A stretch of 64,000 bases of DNA from Synergistaceae bacterium (lineage in GTDB: Bacteria > Synergistota > Synergistia > Synergistales > Aminithiophilaceae), in the NCBI GenBank assembly GCA_016756725.1, contig JAESII010000007.1, forward strand, positions 124,001-188,000, in the 5' to 3' direction. Shown here piece after piece: positions 32,048-41,411 of this stretch. A program made the translations under genes and the position numbers. The stretch's first letter is position 1. Each line of letters opens with the position of its first letter. The notes under the pieces are model-generated. The model worked only from the letters and a program-made list of their open reading frames with translations. It was not told the origin of the DNA and ran no database searches.

Positions 32048-32058
32048 GTATACTTGAC
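32043..32058. promoter_or_regulatory. Perfect 16-bp palindrome, candidate GntR operator
   Basis: GTCAAGTATACTTGAC, overlapping the -35 of the GntR promoter. Confidence 0.6.
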
Positions 32059-32159
32059 CTTCTTTTCTGTGTTTCCTCTTTCCTCCCTCTCCGAGGGGGT
32101 GTTTTTCGCTGCACCGCGGTGTATGCTCTTGCCGAGTCCCACAAAGGAGGTCTTGTGCC

Positions 32160-33323
32160 ATGGCCGGCTCCGGTCCCCTTATCCTTCGTCTGACAGCGGC
32201 CAACTTCGCCGTCAACGGCGTGAGCAACACCTATTACCTTCTCGCTGCCTACCTGACCTGCCTGGGCCTCGACGACCCCCGCGCCGCCGGCTGGGTTCTC
32301 GGCAGCTACTACGCCGCCTCGACTCTTTCGCGCCCCTTCGTGGGGTGGCTCGTCGAGCGACTCCCCTTCCGGGCAAGCTTCCTCGTCGGCGGAGCGGGCC
32401 TCCTGGCGGGAACGCTGGGGCTGGCCCTTTCTGGTCCCTCTCTGGCGATGCTCCTTTTCTGGCGCTCCCTGACGGGCATCGGGGCCAGCCTCTTTCTCGT
32501 GGCCCTCACCACCTACCAGACCCTATGCGTTCCCGAAGATCATCGGGGATCGTCTTTCGCCCTCACATCGGCAGGAAGCATCGCCCCCCTGGTGACTGTC
32601 GTCCCCCTCGCCGAGGCCTTTCTCACCGGCGGTCACCCTCGGGCCTATGTGCTGCTCCCTGTGGCGATCTCCCTGTTCTGTCTTCTCCTGGCCCTACCCT
32701 TCGACCCCGGCGAACGGTCCATCGAACCGGGAGAGAAGCCCGGCACCTACGTCGAACTCTTCAGGCGACGGCCCATCGTGATCCTCTTTCTCTCGGTGAC
32801 GCTCTTTGCCCTCACCGACGCGGCCATGCTCTCCGTGACGGGACTGGCCCATTCCAAGGGGCTCGTCGCCTCGGGCTTCATCGCCGCTAACGCCGGTCTG
32901 TCGGTGCTGATCCGCGTCACGGCCTTCCGCCTTATGGACCGTCTTCCTCGGATGGCCCTCGTCGCCCCCTCCCTGGCTTTCACCTCATTGGGGCTACTTC
33001 TTGCCTCCTTTGCGGAGGGCAACGCCAGTTTCACGGCCTGCGGCCTCCTTTTCGGCATCGGCATGGGCTTCGGCTTCCCCATGCACCTGGCCCTCATCGG
33101 CGACGTCGCTCCCCGCCACCTGAGGGCCAAGGCGTCGTCGATGGTCTGGTTCTTCATGGCCTGCTGTTTCTCCCTTTCGCCTCTCATCATGGGCTACCTG
33201 GCGGCCCTCTGGAATTACGAGGCGGCCTTCCGTCTCTTCGGCGGCGGCCTGATCGTCATCGCCCCTCTCCTTCACTGGGGACTCTGGCTCCCCCTGGCCC
33301 GGCACAGGATGACCACGGCATGA
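32160..33323 (+). CDS. MFS transporter
   Basis: 387 aa, 12 TM pattern; GWVLGSYYAASTLSRPFVGWLVERLPFRASFLVGGAG. Confidence 0.9.
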   Translation: MAGSGPLILRLTAANFAVNGVSNTYYLLAAYLTCLGLDDPRAAGWVLGSYYAASTLSRPFVGWLVERLPFRASFLVGGAGLLAGTLGLALSGPSLAMLLFWRSLTGIGASLFLVALTTYQTLCVPEDHRGSSFALTSAGSIAPLVTVVPLAEAFLTGGHPRAYVLLPVAISLFCLLLALPFDPGERSIEPGEKPGTYVELFRRRPIVILFLSVTLFALTDAAMLSVTGLAHSKGLVASGFIAANAGLSVLIRVTAFRLMDRLPRMALVAPSLAFTSLGLLLASFAEGNASFTACGLLFGIGMGFGFPMHLALIGDVAPRHLRAKASSMVWFFMACCFSLSPLIMGYLAALWNYEAAFRLFGGGLIVIAPLLHWGLWLPLARHRMTTA

Positions 33324-33904
33324 CCGTCCGCTGTCCCTGGGCCGGCACGGACCCCCTCTACGTGGCCTATCACGACGAGGAGTGGGGCGTGCCCTTGAGG
33401 GAAGACCGCAAGCTCTTCGAGTTTCTCCTCCTCGAGGGAGCTCAGGCCGGGCTGAGCTGGATCACCATTCTCCGCAAGCGCGAAGCCTACCGGAAGGCCT
33501 TCTCGGGCTTCGACGCCGAGGCTGTGGCGGCCTTCGGCGAAGGGGATATCGCCAGGCTGCTGGAGGACAGGGCCATCGTAAGGAACCGGCGGAAGATCGA
33601 GAGCGCCGTCACCAACGCCCGAGCCTTCCTCGCCGTCGTTGAAGAGAGGGGATCCTTCTCCTCCTTCCTCTGGGACTTCGTCGACGGCAGGCCGATCCGC
33701 AACAGATGGCGCACCGTCGATGAGATTCCTCCATCAACGCCTCTCTCGGAGAAGCTCAGCAGAGAGCTGAAGTCCCGCGGTTTTGCTTTCGTCGGCCCCA
33801 CCCTCTGTTACGCTTTCATGCAGGCCACGGGGATGGTCAACGATCACCTTCTGAGCTGCTTCCGCCGCTGCGAGATCCTCTGTCACGAAGGAGGGGCGCC
33901 CTAG
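33320..33904 (+). CDS. tag: DNA-3-methyladenine glycosylase I
   Basis: RCPWAGTDPLYVAYHDEEWGVPLREDRKLFEFLLLEGAQAGLSWITILRKREAYRKAF; GFAFVGPTLCYAFMQATGMVNDHLLSCFRR. Confidence 0.97.
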   Translation: MTVRCPWAGTDPLYVAYHDEEWGVPLREDRKLFEFLLLEGAQAGLSWITILRKREAYRKAFSGFDAEAVAAFGEGDIARLLEDRAIVRNRRKIESAVTNARAFLAVVEERGSFSSFLWDFVDGRPIRNRWRTVDEIPPSTPLSEKLSRELKSRGFAFVGPTLCYAFMQATGMVNDHLLSCFRRCEILCHEGGAP

Positions 33905-33929
33905 GGCGCCCCTCCTTCGTGACAGAGGA
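33876..33929. terminator. 54-bp perfect palindrome with zero loop overlapping the 3' end of tag; probable bidirectional terminator
   Basis: tcctctgtcacgaaggaggggcgccct|agggcgcccctccttcgtgacagagga, 27-bp arms, stop codon TAG at the centre. Confidence 0.65.
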
Positions 33930-33941
33930 CAAACGCTGGCC

Positions 33942-34862
33942 CTATCCCTCCTTGGGAAGGCGGTAGACGAGGACGCTGGCGGGACTGTAACGGACGACCT
34001 TGGCCGAGACACTGCCCAGGAGGAAACCCTCAAGGGCACTCGAGACGCCGCGGTCACCGACGATGACGAGGTCGGCCTTCTCCTTTTCGGCCAGGTCGAT
34101 GATCATGGCGTGGGAGCGGCCCACCTCCACACGGGTGCGACAGAGAGGAAGCGTCCCCTCCCGGGAACGGGAGAGTTCTGCCATTAACTGGCTCATCCCC
34201 TCTTCGGCCGTCTTCCGGGCCCGGGCGTAGTACTCGGGGCCGACGGTGAAGGATCCCCAGTAGGTGTAGGTGGCCTCCGTGACCTCTTCAACGACATGGA
34301 GGAAGAGGACCTCTTCGGCGCCGAGGAGTCGGGCCTGATCAAGGCCGAAGGAGGCGACGGCATGACTCTCGTCGGTCCCGTCGAGGGCCACCAGGACTTT
34401 GCCCAGCTTCTCCAGACCAGGCCTGACGACGAGGACGTGGCAGGGAGCGTAGGGTACGACTTTCGAAGCGACACTGCCCAAAAGAAGCCGCTCCCATCCC
34501 GAAAGACGGCGGTGGCCGAGGAGGATCAGATCGGCGCCGACCTCCCTGGCCCGGCGTATGATGACCTCGTAGGGGCGACCGGTGATGATCTTGATCTTCC
34601 AGGCGACCTCTTCACCGTCGTCAAGGTTGGCCTTGACCATCTCCTCTACCTTGACGCCCACCTTGGCCTCCACCTCGCCACGAGGATCGGCGGCTTCGTC
34701 GAATTCGGAAGCCAGGACGGGGAACTCGACCTTCGAGTCGACGACGTGGAGGATCTCCAGGCTCTCTGCCCCCTGCTGGGTAGCCCATTTCAGGGCCTGG
34801 CGGATGACGAGAGGACTGGCTTCGCTTCCGTCGACACAGGCGAGAATCTTGTTCATCTTCAT
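33942..34862 (-). CDS. Universal stress protein with tandem UspA domains
   Basis: MNKILACVDGSEASPLVIRQALKWA; two copies of the GHRRLSGWERLLLGSVASKVV / GDRGVSSALEGFLLGSVSAKVV motif. Confidence 0.93.
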   Translation of the reverse strand: MKMNKILACVDGSEASPLVIRQALKWATQQGAESLEILHVVDSKVEFPVLASEFDEAADPRGEVEAKVGVKVEEMVKANLDDGEEVAWKIKIITGRPYEVIIRRAREVGADLILLGHRRLSGWERLLLGSVASKVVPYAPCHVLVVRPGLEKLGKVLVALDGTDESHAVASFGLDQARLLGAEEVLFLHVVEEVTEATYTYWGSFTVGPEYYARARKTAEEGMSQLMAELSRSREGTLPLCRTRVEVGRSHAMIIDLAEKEKADLVIVGDRGVSSALEGFLLGSVSAKVVRYSPASVLVYRLPKEG

Positions 34863-34915
34863 CTTCGCTCCTCCTTTCAGCTCCTCTTGTTAACGGCCCT
34901 TCTTGCGCTCCCGCC

Positions 34916-35449
34916 CTACTCTCCCTGTCCCTCCAGGAAAGCGATCACGGCCCGGCAGAACCAGGGCAGATCATCGGGGCGGCGGCTGGAGATCATGTGG
35001 CGGTCGACGACGACGGGCTCGTCGACCCACTCCGCTCCGGCGTTGACCAGGTCGTCCCTGATGCCCGGCGTCGAGGTGCAGCGGAAGCCGCGGACAATTC
35101 CGGCCGAGATGGGGATCCAGCCGGCATGACAGATGTGGGCCACAAGCTTCCCCTTCTCGTGGAAGGCCCGGGTCAGATCGAGCACTTCCGTCAGGCGGCG
35201 GAGCTTGTCGGGGGCAAAACCGCCGGCCAGGACGAGGCCGTCGAAATCGGCCTCCTTCAATCCAGCCAAGGCCACGTCGGAACGGGCGGGGTAGCCGTTT
35301 TTGCCCCGATAGACCCGACCCGCCTCGGGGGCGGCGACGACGACCTCCGCCCCCTCCTCGATGAGACGCAGCTTGGGGTACCAGAGTTCGAGGTCTTCGT
35401 AGACTTCTTCGACGAACATGAGGATCTTCTTTCCCTTCAGTCTGGCCAC
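34916..35449 (-). CDS. DJ-1/PfpI-family protein
   Basis: KILMFVEEVYEDLELWYPKLRLIEEGAEVVVAAP; FDGLVLAGGFAPDKLRR; VAHICHAGWI nucleophile elbow. Confidence 0.93.
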   Translation of the reverse strand: MARLKGKKILMFVEEVYEDLELWYPKLRLIEEGAEVVVAAPEAGRVYRGKNGYPARSDVALAGLKEADFDGLVLAGGFAPDKLRRLTEVLDLTRAFHEKGKLVAHICHAGWIPISAGIVRGFRCTSTPGIRDDLVNAGAEWVDEPVVVDRHMISSRRPDDLPWFCRAVIAFLEGQGE

Positions 35450-35451
35450 GC

Positions 35452-36624
35452 TTACTCCTCCTTTCCAGAGGACCCCGCCGCCGTCGGGGCCATCCCCCGA
35501 AAGAGAGGGACCTGCCCGAAAAGATCGTCGAGGCGCTTCTGTCCCCGATAGCGCCTCCAGCTCCTCCAGAGCTGAAGGGAGGCGAAATCGTTGTCCAAGA
35601 TGCCGATCGTTTTATTCAGGGAACTGATCTCGTTGTACAGGGCTTGGGGAAAGAAGAGGATCCGGTCCTTTTCCCCCGGCCCCGGCCGCAGAGGTGAAAG
35701 GAGCAGCGCTCCCTCGTCGCCGGTAAGGCGGGTGACGACGAACTGCCGTCGCCCCGAGGCGTCGATTAGGGCATTGAAGCGCTCGCGACGGCTGAAGCCC
35801 CGTTCCTGGAGGTGAAGCAAGCCGTCAAAGGCCCGCTCGTAACGGACCGATCCCAGGTAGGGCCAGAGGCGAACGAGGCCCCTCATCTCGCCGAGGAAGA
35901 CATCGAGACCAAAGAAGTGGGCCTTCTCCGGGTCAAGACGGCCCATGCCGTAATAGGCCTGCCAGATCGAATCGGAGAAATCGCAGTCCAGCCCAGCCGA
36001 ACCGTCCTGAAAGCCCAGAAGGACACCGGCCACAGCCAGCATGAGTGGGCGGAGCCATCGAACGGGATCGGCCTGAGCAAGATCTCGCACGAAAGGGAAA
36101 GCGGCCATGGACTTCCTTGCCTCTTGGGCCGTCAGCTCCAGGGCGGGCCAGGGCGTGTCGCCTGAGAGGAACCGCTCCACCAGAGGCCTTTCCGTCTCGC
36201 CGAGGGGAAAGGTGTGGCGCACCAGGCCGTGAGGGGACTGGTGGGGCACGTAGGCGAGCCAGAGATAGTCCCTCTTGCTCTCCGGAAGAAGGCTGCAGTC
36301 GGACCGGTCAACGATGACGGCCGTCTGGTGGAGTCCCTTCTGGAGGAAACGGAATGCCTGCCAAAAGAGGGCCTGGACCGAAACGGAGCTGAAGAAGGCG
36401 GCCATCAGCTCGGCAAGGGCCTTGTCCACTTCGGCCTGATCGTATTCTTTCCCCCCGCCGAGGTGGATGGGACGGGCCGTCTCAAACCAGTTGAGGCGCA
36501 CGTTGCGGCGCTTCCTGGCCTTGTCGTTGAGGAGGACGATCCAGGGCGTCTTCTCCCCCGCCAGGAGCTGAAGCTTCAACTCGTCGTCAACGGCGACTTC
36601 GTTGAGAATGGTTGACGTTTCCAA
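35452..36624 (-). CDS. Hypothetical protein, about 390 aa, family not recognised
   Basis: Long ORF; likely TTG start at 36624 (LETSTILNEVAVDDELKLQLLAGEKTPWIVLLNDK) with ggaggtg SD; operon position after the DJ-1 gene. Confidence 0.6.
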   Translation of the reverse strand: METSTILNEVAVDDELKLQLLAGEKTPWIVLLNDKARKRRNVRLNWFETARPIHLGGGKEYDQAEVDKALAELMAAFFSSVSVQALFWQAFRFLQKGLHQTAVIVDRSDCSLLPESKRDYLWLAYVPHQSPHGLVRHTFPLGETERPLVERFLSGDTPWPALELTAQEARKSMAAFPFVRDLAQADPVRWLRPLMLAVAGVLLGFQDGSAGLDCDFSDSIWQAYYGMGRLDPEKAHFFGLDVFLGEMRGLVRLWPYLGSVRYERAFDGLLHLQERGFSRRERFNALIDASGRRQFVVTRLTGDEGALLLSPLRPGPGEKDRILFFPQALYNEISSLNKTIGILDNDFASLQLWRSWRRYRGQKRLDDLFGQVPLFRGMAPTAAGSSGKEE

Positions 36625-36651
36625 AAGGGCACCTCCGGACGCGATAGGTTC

Positions 36652-37071
36652 ATGGACACTTTCGAAGTAAAATGGGTGAGACTTCATCGGGAAAGGGCGT
36701 GTCCGCCGTTGAAAAAGCTGCCTTGGCCAACGATCGCCATCGCCGTCGTCGTTCTTGTCTGTCTCGTCTCAGGCTACCTCCTCTTTCAGAAGGCCATGGC
36801 CCGATCGGAAGCCATCGTCCTCGTCAAGGAACGGGCTGTCACACCGGAATATCTGCGGGAGTGGGTCAAGGAACAGGAGGCGATAGGCCCCGTCGAGGTG
36901 AAAGGCTGGGATGTCACCGAAGGCGACCGTGAAGGGACCTTCATCGTCAGCTTCACCGTCGAAAGAAAAGCCGCTGCCGACTGCGAACCCGGTATCGACG
37001 GCTTCTGGTTCCGCGTGAACTGCGAGACGGAGACGATCGAACCCGTCCAGCCCAGGGGATCGGGCTACTGA
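36652..37071 (+). CDS. Hypothetical protein with one N-terminal TM segment
   Basis: 139 aa; WPTIAIAVVVLVCLVSGYLLFQ then soluble domain; start uncertain. Confidence 0.6.
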   Translation: MDTFEVKWVRLHRERACPPLKKLPWPTIAIAVVVLVCLVSGYLLFQKAMARSEAIVLVKERAVTPEYLREWVKEQEAIGPVEVKGWDVTEGDREGTFIVSFTVERKAAADCEPGIDGFWFRVNCETETIEPVQPRGSGY

Positions 37072-37096
37072 AGCGCCCCATAGGGGGCGGCGTCCC

Positions 37097-38068
37097 CTAT
37101 GGGCGTTTCCGATCTGCCGAGGCCAGAATCTCCGCAAGACGCCCCAAGGCGACGTTGCCGCCGCTCAAGACGGCGACGATCTTCTTGCCTTTCAGAGGGA
37201 ACAGCCCGGAAAGAAGGGCCGCCACGGAAACGGCACCCGAAGGTTCGACGAGCACCTTGGCCCGCTCAAGGAGGAGCACCATCGCCTCGACGATGGCTTC
37301 CTCCTCCACGAGGAGCACGTCATCGACGAGGCGCCTCACCACGTCAAAGGTCTTCTCGCCGGGCATGGTGGTCCTCAGCCCGTCAGCCAGGGTCTCGATC
37401 CCCTCCAGGGCCGTCCTCTTGCCGGCCCGGAGGGAGAGGGCCATGGAGTTGCTCTGTTTCGGCTCGACGCCGTAGACGGCGATGGAGGGGCGGATCTCCT
37501 TGAGGGCCGTCGCCACGCCCGATATGAGTCCCCCTCCGCCGATGGGAACAAGGACGGCGTCGACGTCGGGAAGGATGTCGACGATCTCCAGGCCGATCGT
37601 CCCCTGGCCGGCCATGACGCGCTCGTCGTCATAGGGGTGGACGAAGGTCATGCCATCCCGGCGGACCAGATCGGCGGCCTTGTCGAGGCGCTCCGTCGAC
37701 GTGGTGCCGCAGGCGACCACCTCGGCTCCGTAACCCCTGATGGCGTCGACCTTGGCCTCGGAGGCGTCGACGGGAACGACGACGACGGCCCTGTAGCCCA
37801 AAAGGCCGGCCGCACAGGCCACGGCCTGACCGTGATTGCCCGAAGAGGCCGTCACCACCCCGCGCTCCCCTTCCTCCGCCGCCAGAGAGAGGAGGGCATT
37901 GAGGGCGCCACGAAACTTGAAGGCCCCCGTCTTCTGAAGATTCTCGGCCTTGAGGTAGACCTCGTTGCCGCAGAGACGGCCGATCGTAGATGACGATTCC
38001 AGCGGCGTTCTCAAGACGCGGGAAGCGATGCGGGCCCGGGCCTGGACGATCTGTGACAGCGTTAGCAC
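37097..38068 (-). CDS. Threonine dehydratase (PLP-dependent, fold type II)
   Basis: GTG start VLTLSQIVQARARIASRVLRTPLESS; KAENLQKTGAFKFRGALNAL PLP lysine; VVTASSGNHGQAVACAAG; PIGGGGLISGVATALK. Confidence 0.9.
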   Translation of the reverse strand: MLTLSQIVQARARIASRVLRTPLESSSTIGRLCGNEVYLKAENLQKTGAFKFRGALNALLSLAAEEGERGVVTASSGNHGQAVACAAGLLGYRAVVVVPVDASEAKVDAIRGYGAEVVACGTTSTERLDKAADLVRRDGMTFVHPYDDERVMAGQGTIGLEIVDILPDVDAVLVPIGGGGLISGVATALKEIRPSIAVYGVEPKQSNSMALSLRAGKRTALEGIETLADGLRTTMPGEKTFDVVRRLVDDVLLVEEEAIVEAMVLLLERAKVLVEPSGAVSVAALLSGLFPLKGKKIVAVLSGGNVALGRLAEILASADRKRP

Positions 38069-38166
38069 CAACGACACCCCCTGAAATGAGACCGTTCTTT
38101 TTCCCATTATAGCCCACCCCCTGCCCCGTCGCAGACGGGGCGAAAGTCTAAGGAGCCTGATCAGCC

Positions 38167-39420
38167 GTGGATTCTTTTGACATCGTCATCATCGGCGCCG
38201 GACCGGCAGGCCTTTTCGCCGCCTGCCAGGCAGCACGCCTCCAAGCAAGGACGGTCCTTCTCGAGTCAGGCGACGAGGCCGGACGCAAGCTCCTCCTCAC
38301 CGGCAAGGGCCGGTGCAACTTCACCCAGGAAGGCCTTTCGGCCCAGAACCTCCAGGAGGCCTTCGGCCCCAAGGGACGCTTCCTCCACAGCGGCCTCGCC
38401 GCCTTCGGCCCCGAGGCGATCCGACGTTTCTTCGACGAACGGGGGCTTCCGTCCGTCGTGGAACGAGGTAAACGGGTCTTTCCCGCCCGGGGAGATGCCC
38501 GGTCCGTCCGGGACCTCCTCCTCTCGGAAGCCAGCAAAAGGGGCGTCCGCCTCCTCACCCGCTGCCCGGTGAGGGCTCTGGCAGCGGAAGGAGGCGCCAT
38601 CGTCGCCGCCGAGACGGACAGCGGCCCCGTCAGGGGAAAGGCCTTCATCGTCGCCACCGGCGGCTGCAGCTACCCTCGGACGGGCTCCACCGGCGACGGC
38701 TTCCGTTGGGCAAGGGATCTTGCCATTGACGTCGTCCCGCCTCGCCCTTCCATCGTCCCCATCAGGACGGCCGAACCGTGGAGCCATGGCCTGAACGGCC
38801 AGATCCTGAAAAACGTGGGCCTGACCCTTGTCCGAAACGGCCGCCGCCTGGAGGACCGTTTCGGCGAAATGCAGTTCACCCCCTTCGGGGTCAGCGGTCC
38901 CATCGCCATGGACCTCTCCCGGGCCGTCGGCACGGCCCTGGAAAAAGGCGGCACCGTCAGGCTCGCCATCGACCTCAAGCCCGCCCTGAACGCCGAAAAA
39001 CTGGAGGCCCGGATTCAGAGAGACCTGGACAAGCTCCGGAGGCGGCCTGTCGGGGCCCTTCTGGCAGGCCTTCTCCCCCGGGCCCTCATCTCTCCCGTGG
39101 CCCAGGAGGCGGGACTGGAAAAGGAAAAACCTCTCCAGGGCTTCACCCGAGAGGAACGGAAAAACCTCGTCGCCACCCTCAAGGAACTCCCGCTGACGCC
39201 GACAGGACTCCTCGGCTTCGACTGGGCTCTCGTCACGGCAGGAGGCGTCTCCCTCAAGGCCCTCGATCCCAGGACCCTGAGAGCCAAAGCCTGGCGCAAC
39301 CTCCACTTCGCCGGAGAGGTGATCGACCTCGACGGGCCCACCGGGGGCTACAACCTTCAGATCTGCTGGAGCACGGCCTACCTGGCCGGCCTGGCTGCAG
39401 CCCGTTCCGCCAGAGGCTGA
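38167..39420 (+). CDS. HI0933/BaiN-family flavoprotein (NAD(P)/FAD-dependent oxidoreductase)
   Basis: DIVIIGAGPAGLFAACQAARLQARTVLLESGDEAGRKLLLTGKGRCNFTQ; GGVSLKALDPRTLRAKAWRNLHFAGEVIDLDGPTGGYNLQICWSTAYLAG. Confidence 0.95.
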   Translation: MDSFDIVIIGAGPAGLFAACQAARLQARTVLLESGDEAGRKLLLTGKGRCNFTQEGLSAQNLQEAFGPKGRFLHSGLAAFGPEAIRRFFDERGLPSVVERGKRVFPARGDARSVRDLLLSEASKRGVRLLTRCPVRALAAEGGAIVAAETDSGPVRGKAFIVATGGCSYPRTGSTGDGFRWARDLAIDVVPPRPSIVPIRTAEPWSHGLNGQILKNVGLTLVRNGRRLEDRFGEMQFTPFGVSGPIAMDLSRAVGTALEKGGTVRLAIDLKPALNAEKLEARIQRDLDKLRRRPVGALLAGLLPRALISPVAQEAGLEKEKPLQGFTREERKNLVATLKELPLTPTGLLGFDWALVTAGGVSLKALDPRTLRAKAWRNLHFAGEVIDLDGPTGGYNLQICWSTAYLAGLAAARSARG

Positions 39421-39527
39421 AAAGGCACATCAGATTATCGTCGGAAAATTCTCCGCCAGCCTCTTGATCACGACGGGACTAGCTCCTACACTGAGGGCCG
39501 AATTCACCATGATCGGGAGGGAATGGC

Positions 39528-40709
39528 GTGGAAGAGGAAAGCTGCTACACCTTTGACTTCGACCGCCACATGGATCCGGAGAGATTTGAGAGGATCAAGG
39601 CCTTTGCTGCCGACAAGGAGACCCCCTTCGTCGTCATCGACCTGGAAAGGATCGGCGATAAGTACGACGAGCTACGCCGTCTCCTCCCCTACGCCAAAGT
39701 CTATTACGCCGTCAAGGCGAACCCCGACGACGAGATCCTCAAGATGCTCATCGCCCGGGGCTGCCACTTCGACATCGCCTCCGTCTTCGAGCTGGACCAG
39801 ATGCTCCGCCTCGGAGCCAGGCCGGACGACCTGAGCTACGGCAACACGATCAAGAAGGCCCGCCACATCGCCTACGCCTACGAAAAGGGAGTCCGCCTCT
39901 TTTCGACGGACTCCGAAGAGGACGTGCGCAAACTCGCCGCCAACGCCCCGGGTTCGAAGGTCTTCTTCCGTCTCCTCACCGACGGCAGCGGCGCTGACTG
40001 GCCCCTGTCGCGCAAATTCGGGGCCCATCCCGACACGATCTACCGTCTCATCCTCCTCGCCGCCGAGCTGGGCCTCGACCCTTACGGCGTCTCCTTCCAC
40101 GTCGGCTCCCAGCAGCGCGACATCGGCCAGTGGGACAACGCCATCGCCACCTGCCGCTATCTCTTCGACTCCGTCGCCCAGGAAGGCGTCCATCTGCGCA
40201 TGATCAACCTCGGTGGCGGTTTCCCCGCCAACTACGTCTCTCCCACCCACGACATCGAACTCTACAGCCAGGAGATCACCCGCTTCCTCGAAGAGGACTT
40301 CGGCGACCAGGCCCCGGAGATCCTCATCGAGCCAGGCCGCTCCCTCGTCGGCGACGCCGGCGTCCTCGTCAGTGAAGTCGTTCTGGTCTCGAAGAAGTCG
40401 GAGTTCAACCAGTACAGCTGGGTCTACCTCGACGTGGGCAAGTTCGGCGGCCTCATCGAGACCATCGACGAGGCCATCAAGTATCCCATCTTCGTCGACG
40501 CCGGAGGAGCGCCGAAGGAGGCCATTCTGGCCGGCCCCACCTGTGACAGCATGGACATCCTCTATGAGGACACCAAATACGAGGTCCCCGGCGACATCAC
40601 CGAAGGCGATCGGGTCTACATCTTCACCACCGGCGCCTACACGACGAGCTACAGCTCCGTCAACTTCAACGGCTTCCCGCCCCTGAAGGCCTACATCTTC
40701 CGGGGCTAG
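39528..40709 (+). CDS. Ornithine/diaminopimelate-type PLP decarboxylase (group IV)
   Basis: VYYAVKANPDDEILKMLIARGCHFDIASVFELDQML; SFHVGSQQRDIGQWDNAI; INLGGGFPANY; AGPTCDSMDILYEDTKYEVPG. Confidence 0.92.
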   Translation: MEEESCYTFDFDRHMDPERFERIKAFAADKETPFVVIDLERIGDKYDELRRLLPYAKVYYAVKANPDDEILKMLIARGCHFDIASVFELDQMLRLGARPDDLSYGNTIKKARHIAYAYEKGVRLFSTDSEEDVRKLAANAPGSKVFFRLLTDGSGADWPLSRKFGAHPDTIYRLILLAAELGLDPYGVSFHVGSQQRDIGQWDNAIATCRYLFDSVAQEGVHLRMINLGGGFPANYVSPTHDIELYSQEITRFLEEDFGDQAPEILIEPGRSLVGDAGVLVSEVVLVSKKSEFNQYSWVYLDVGKFGGLIETIDEAIKYPIFVDAGGAPKEAILAGPTCDSMDILYEDTKYEVPGDITEGDRVYIFTTGAYTTSYSSVNFNGFPPLKAYIFRG

Positions 40710-40724
40710 CGGCAGACGGACAAG

Positions 40725-40759
40725 ACAGGAGGGGCCTCCCGCAAGGAGGCCCCTCCTGT
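40725..40759. terminator. Bidirectional intrinsic terminator, 15-bp arms
   Basis: acaggaggggcctcc-cgcaa-ggaggcccctcctgt between convergent genes. Confidence 0.75.
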
Positions 40760-40766
40760 TCTGGCG

Positions 40767-41411
40767 TCAGAAGACCCAATGGTGGTGGAGGAAACGTAAC
40801 GCGACGATCCACGCCCCCAGGGCCACCTTGACGGAGACGGAAAGATTCAACGGCAGCAAAAGGCCTCCGGAAAAAAGCCGCCCCCTCTCGCCCGGGGGGA
40901 GGGAAAAACCGAGCAGCGAGGTCCAGGCCAGACAGAGGAAGAGGATCAGAAGCCCCTTCTCCAGGGAAAGAAGATATTCTTCGTCAAGCCCCTTGAGGGC
41001 GGGCAAAGGTCCCATCTGAAGCAGAACGGCCCCCGTCGCCAGAGAGACGCCGGCGGCAAAGCCCCCTCCCGGGGCCAGATGTCCCGTCAGGGCCTGGGCG
41101 GCGCCGATGAGGAGAGCCACGAAAGCCCCGCCTCGGACCATGAAAAGCAACGCCGGATCGTCAGGCAGGTTGCCCATTCCCTCGTCCCGGGCCAGGTGGA
41201 CGGTGACGCCCAGAACGGCCACGGAGAAGACGAGGACTTCAAATAGGGTGTCGTAGAGGCGGACGCCGAGGTAGACGACGGTGACGGCATTGGCCACGTT
41301 CCCCCGCTCGGCCAGCAGCGTCACCGTATCGTCGGCGAGACGGAAGGCTCCCCCCTCAAGGCCGACGAGGAGAAAGAGCCCCACCGCCGCGGCCAGATAG
41401 AGGCGCCTCAT
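40767..41411 (-). CDS. Mrp/Mbh-type antiporter subunit: MrpA C-terminal (MbhE-like) segment fused to MrpB (MbhF-like)
   Basis: NAVTVVYLGVRLYDTLFEVLVFSVAVLGVTVHL followed by FVALLIGAAQALTGHLAPGGGFAAGVSLATGAVLLQM. Confidence 0.8.
   Translation of the reverse strand: MRRLYLAAAVGLFLLVGLEGGAFRLADDTVTLLAERGNVANAVTVVYLGVRLYDTLFEVLVFSVAVLGVTVHLARDEGMGNLPDDPALLFMVRGGAFVALLIGAAQALTGHLAPGGGFAAGVSLATGAVLLQMGPLPALKGLDEEYLLSLEKGLLILFLCLAWTSLLGFSLPPGERGRLFSGGLLLPLNLSVSVKVALGAWIVALRFLHHHWVF

Noticed and set aside
33876-33929. Palindrome considered as a transposon terminal repeat or REP element
   Set aside because: No transposase, no target duplication and no second copy seen in the window; location at the junction of convergent genes fits a terminator
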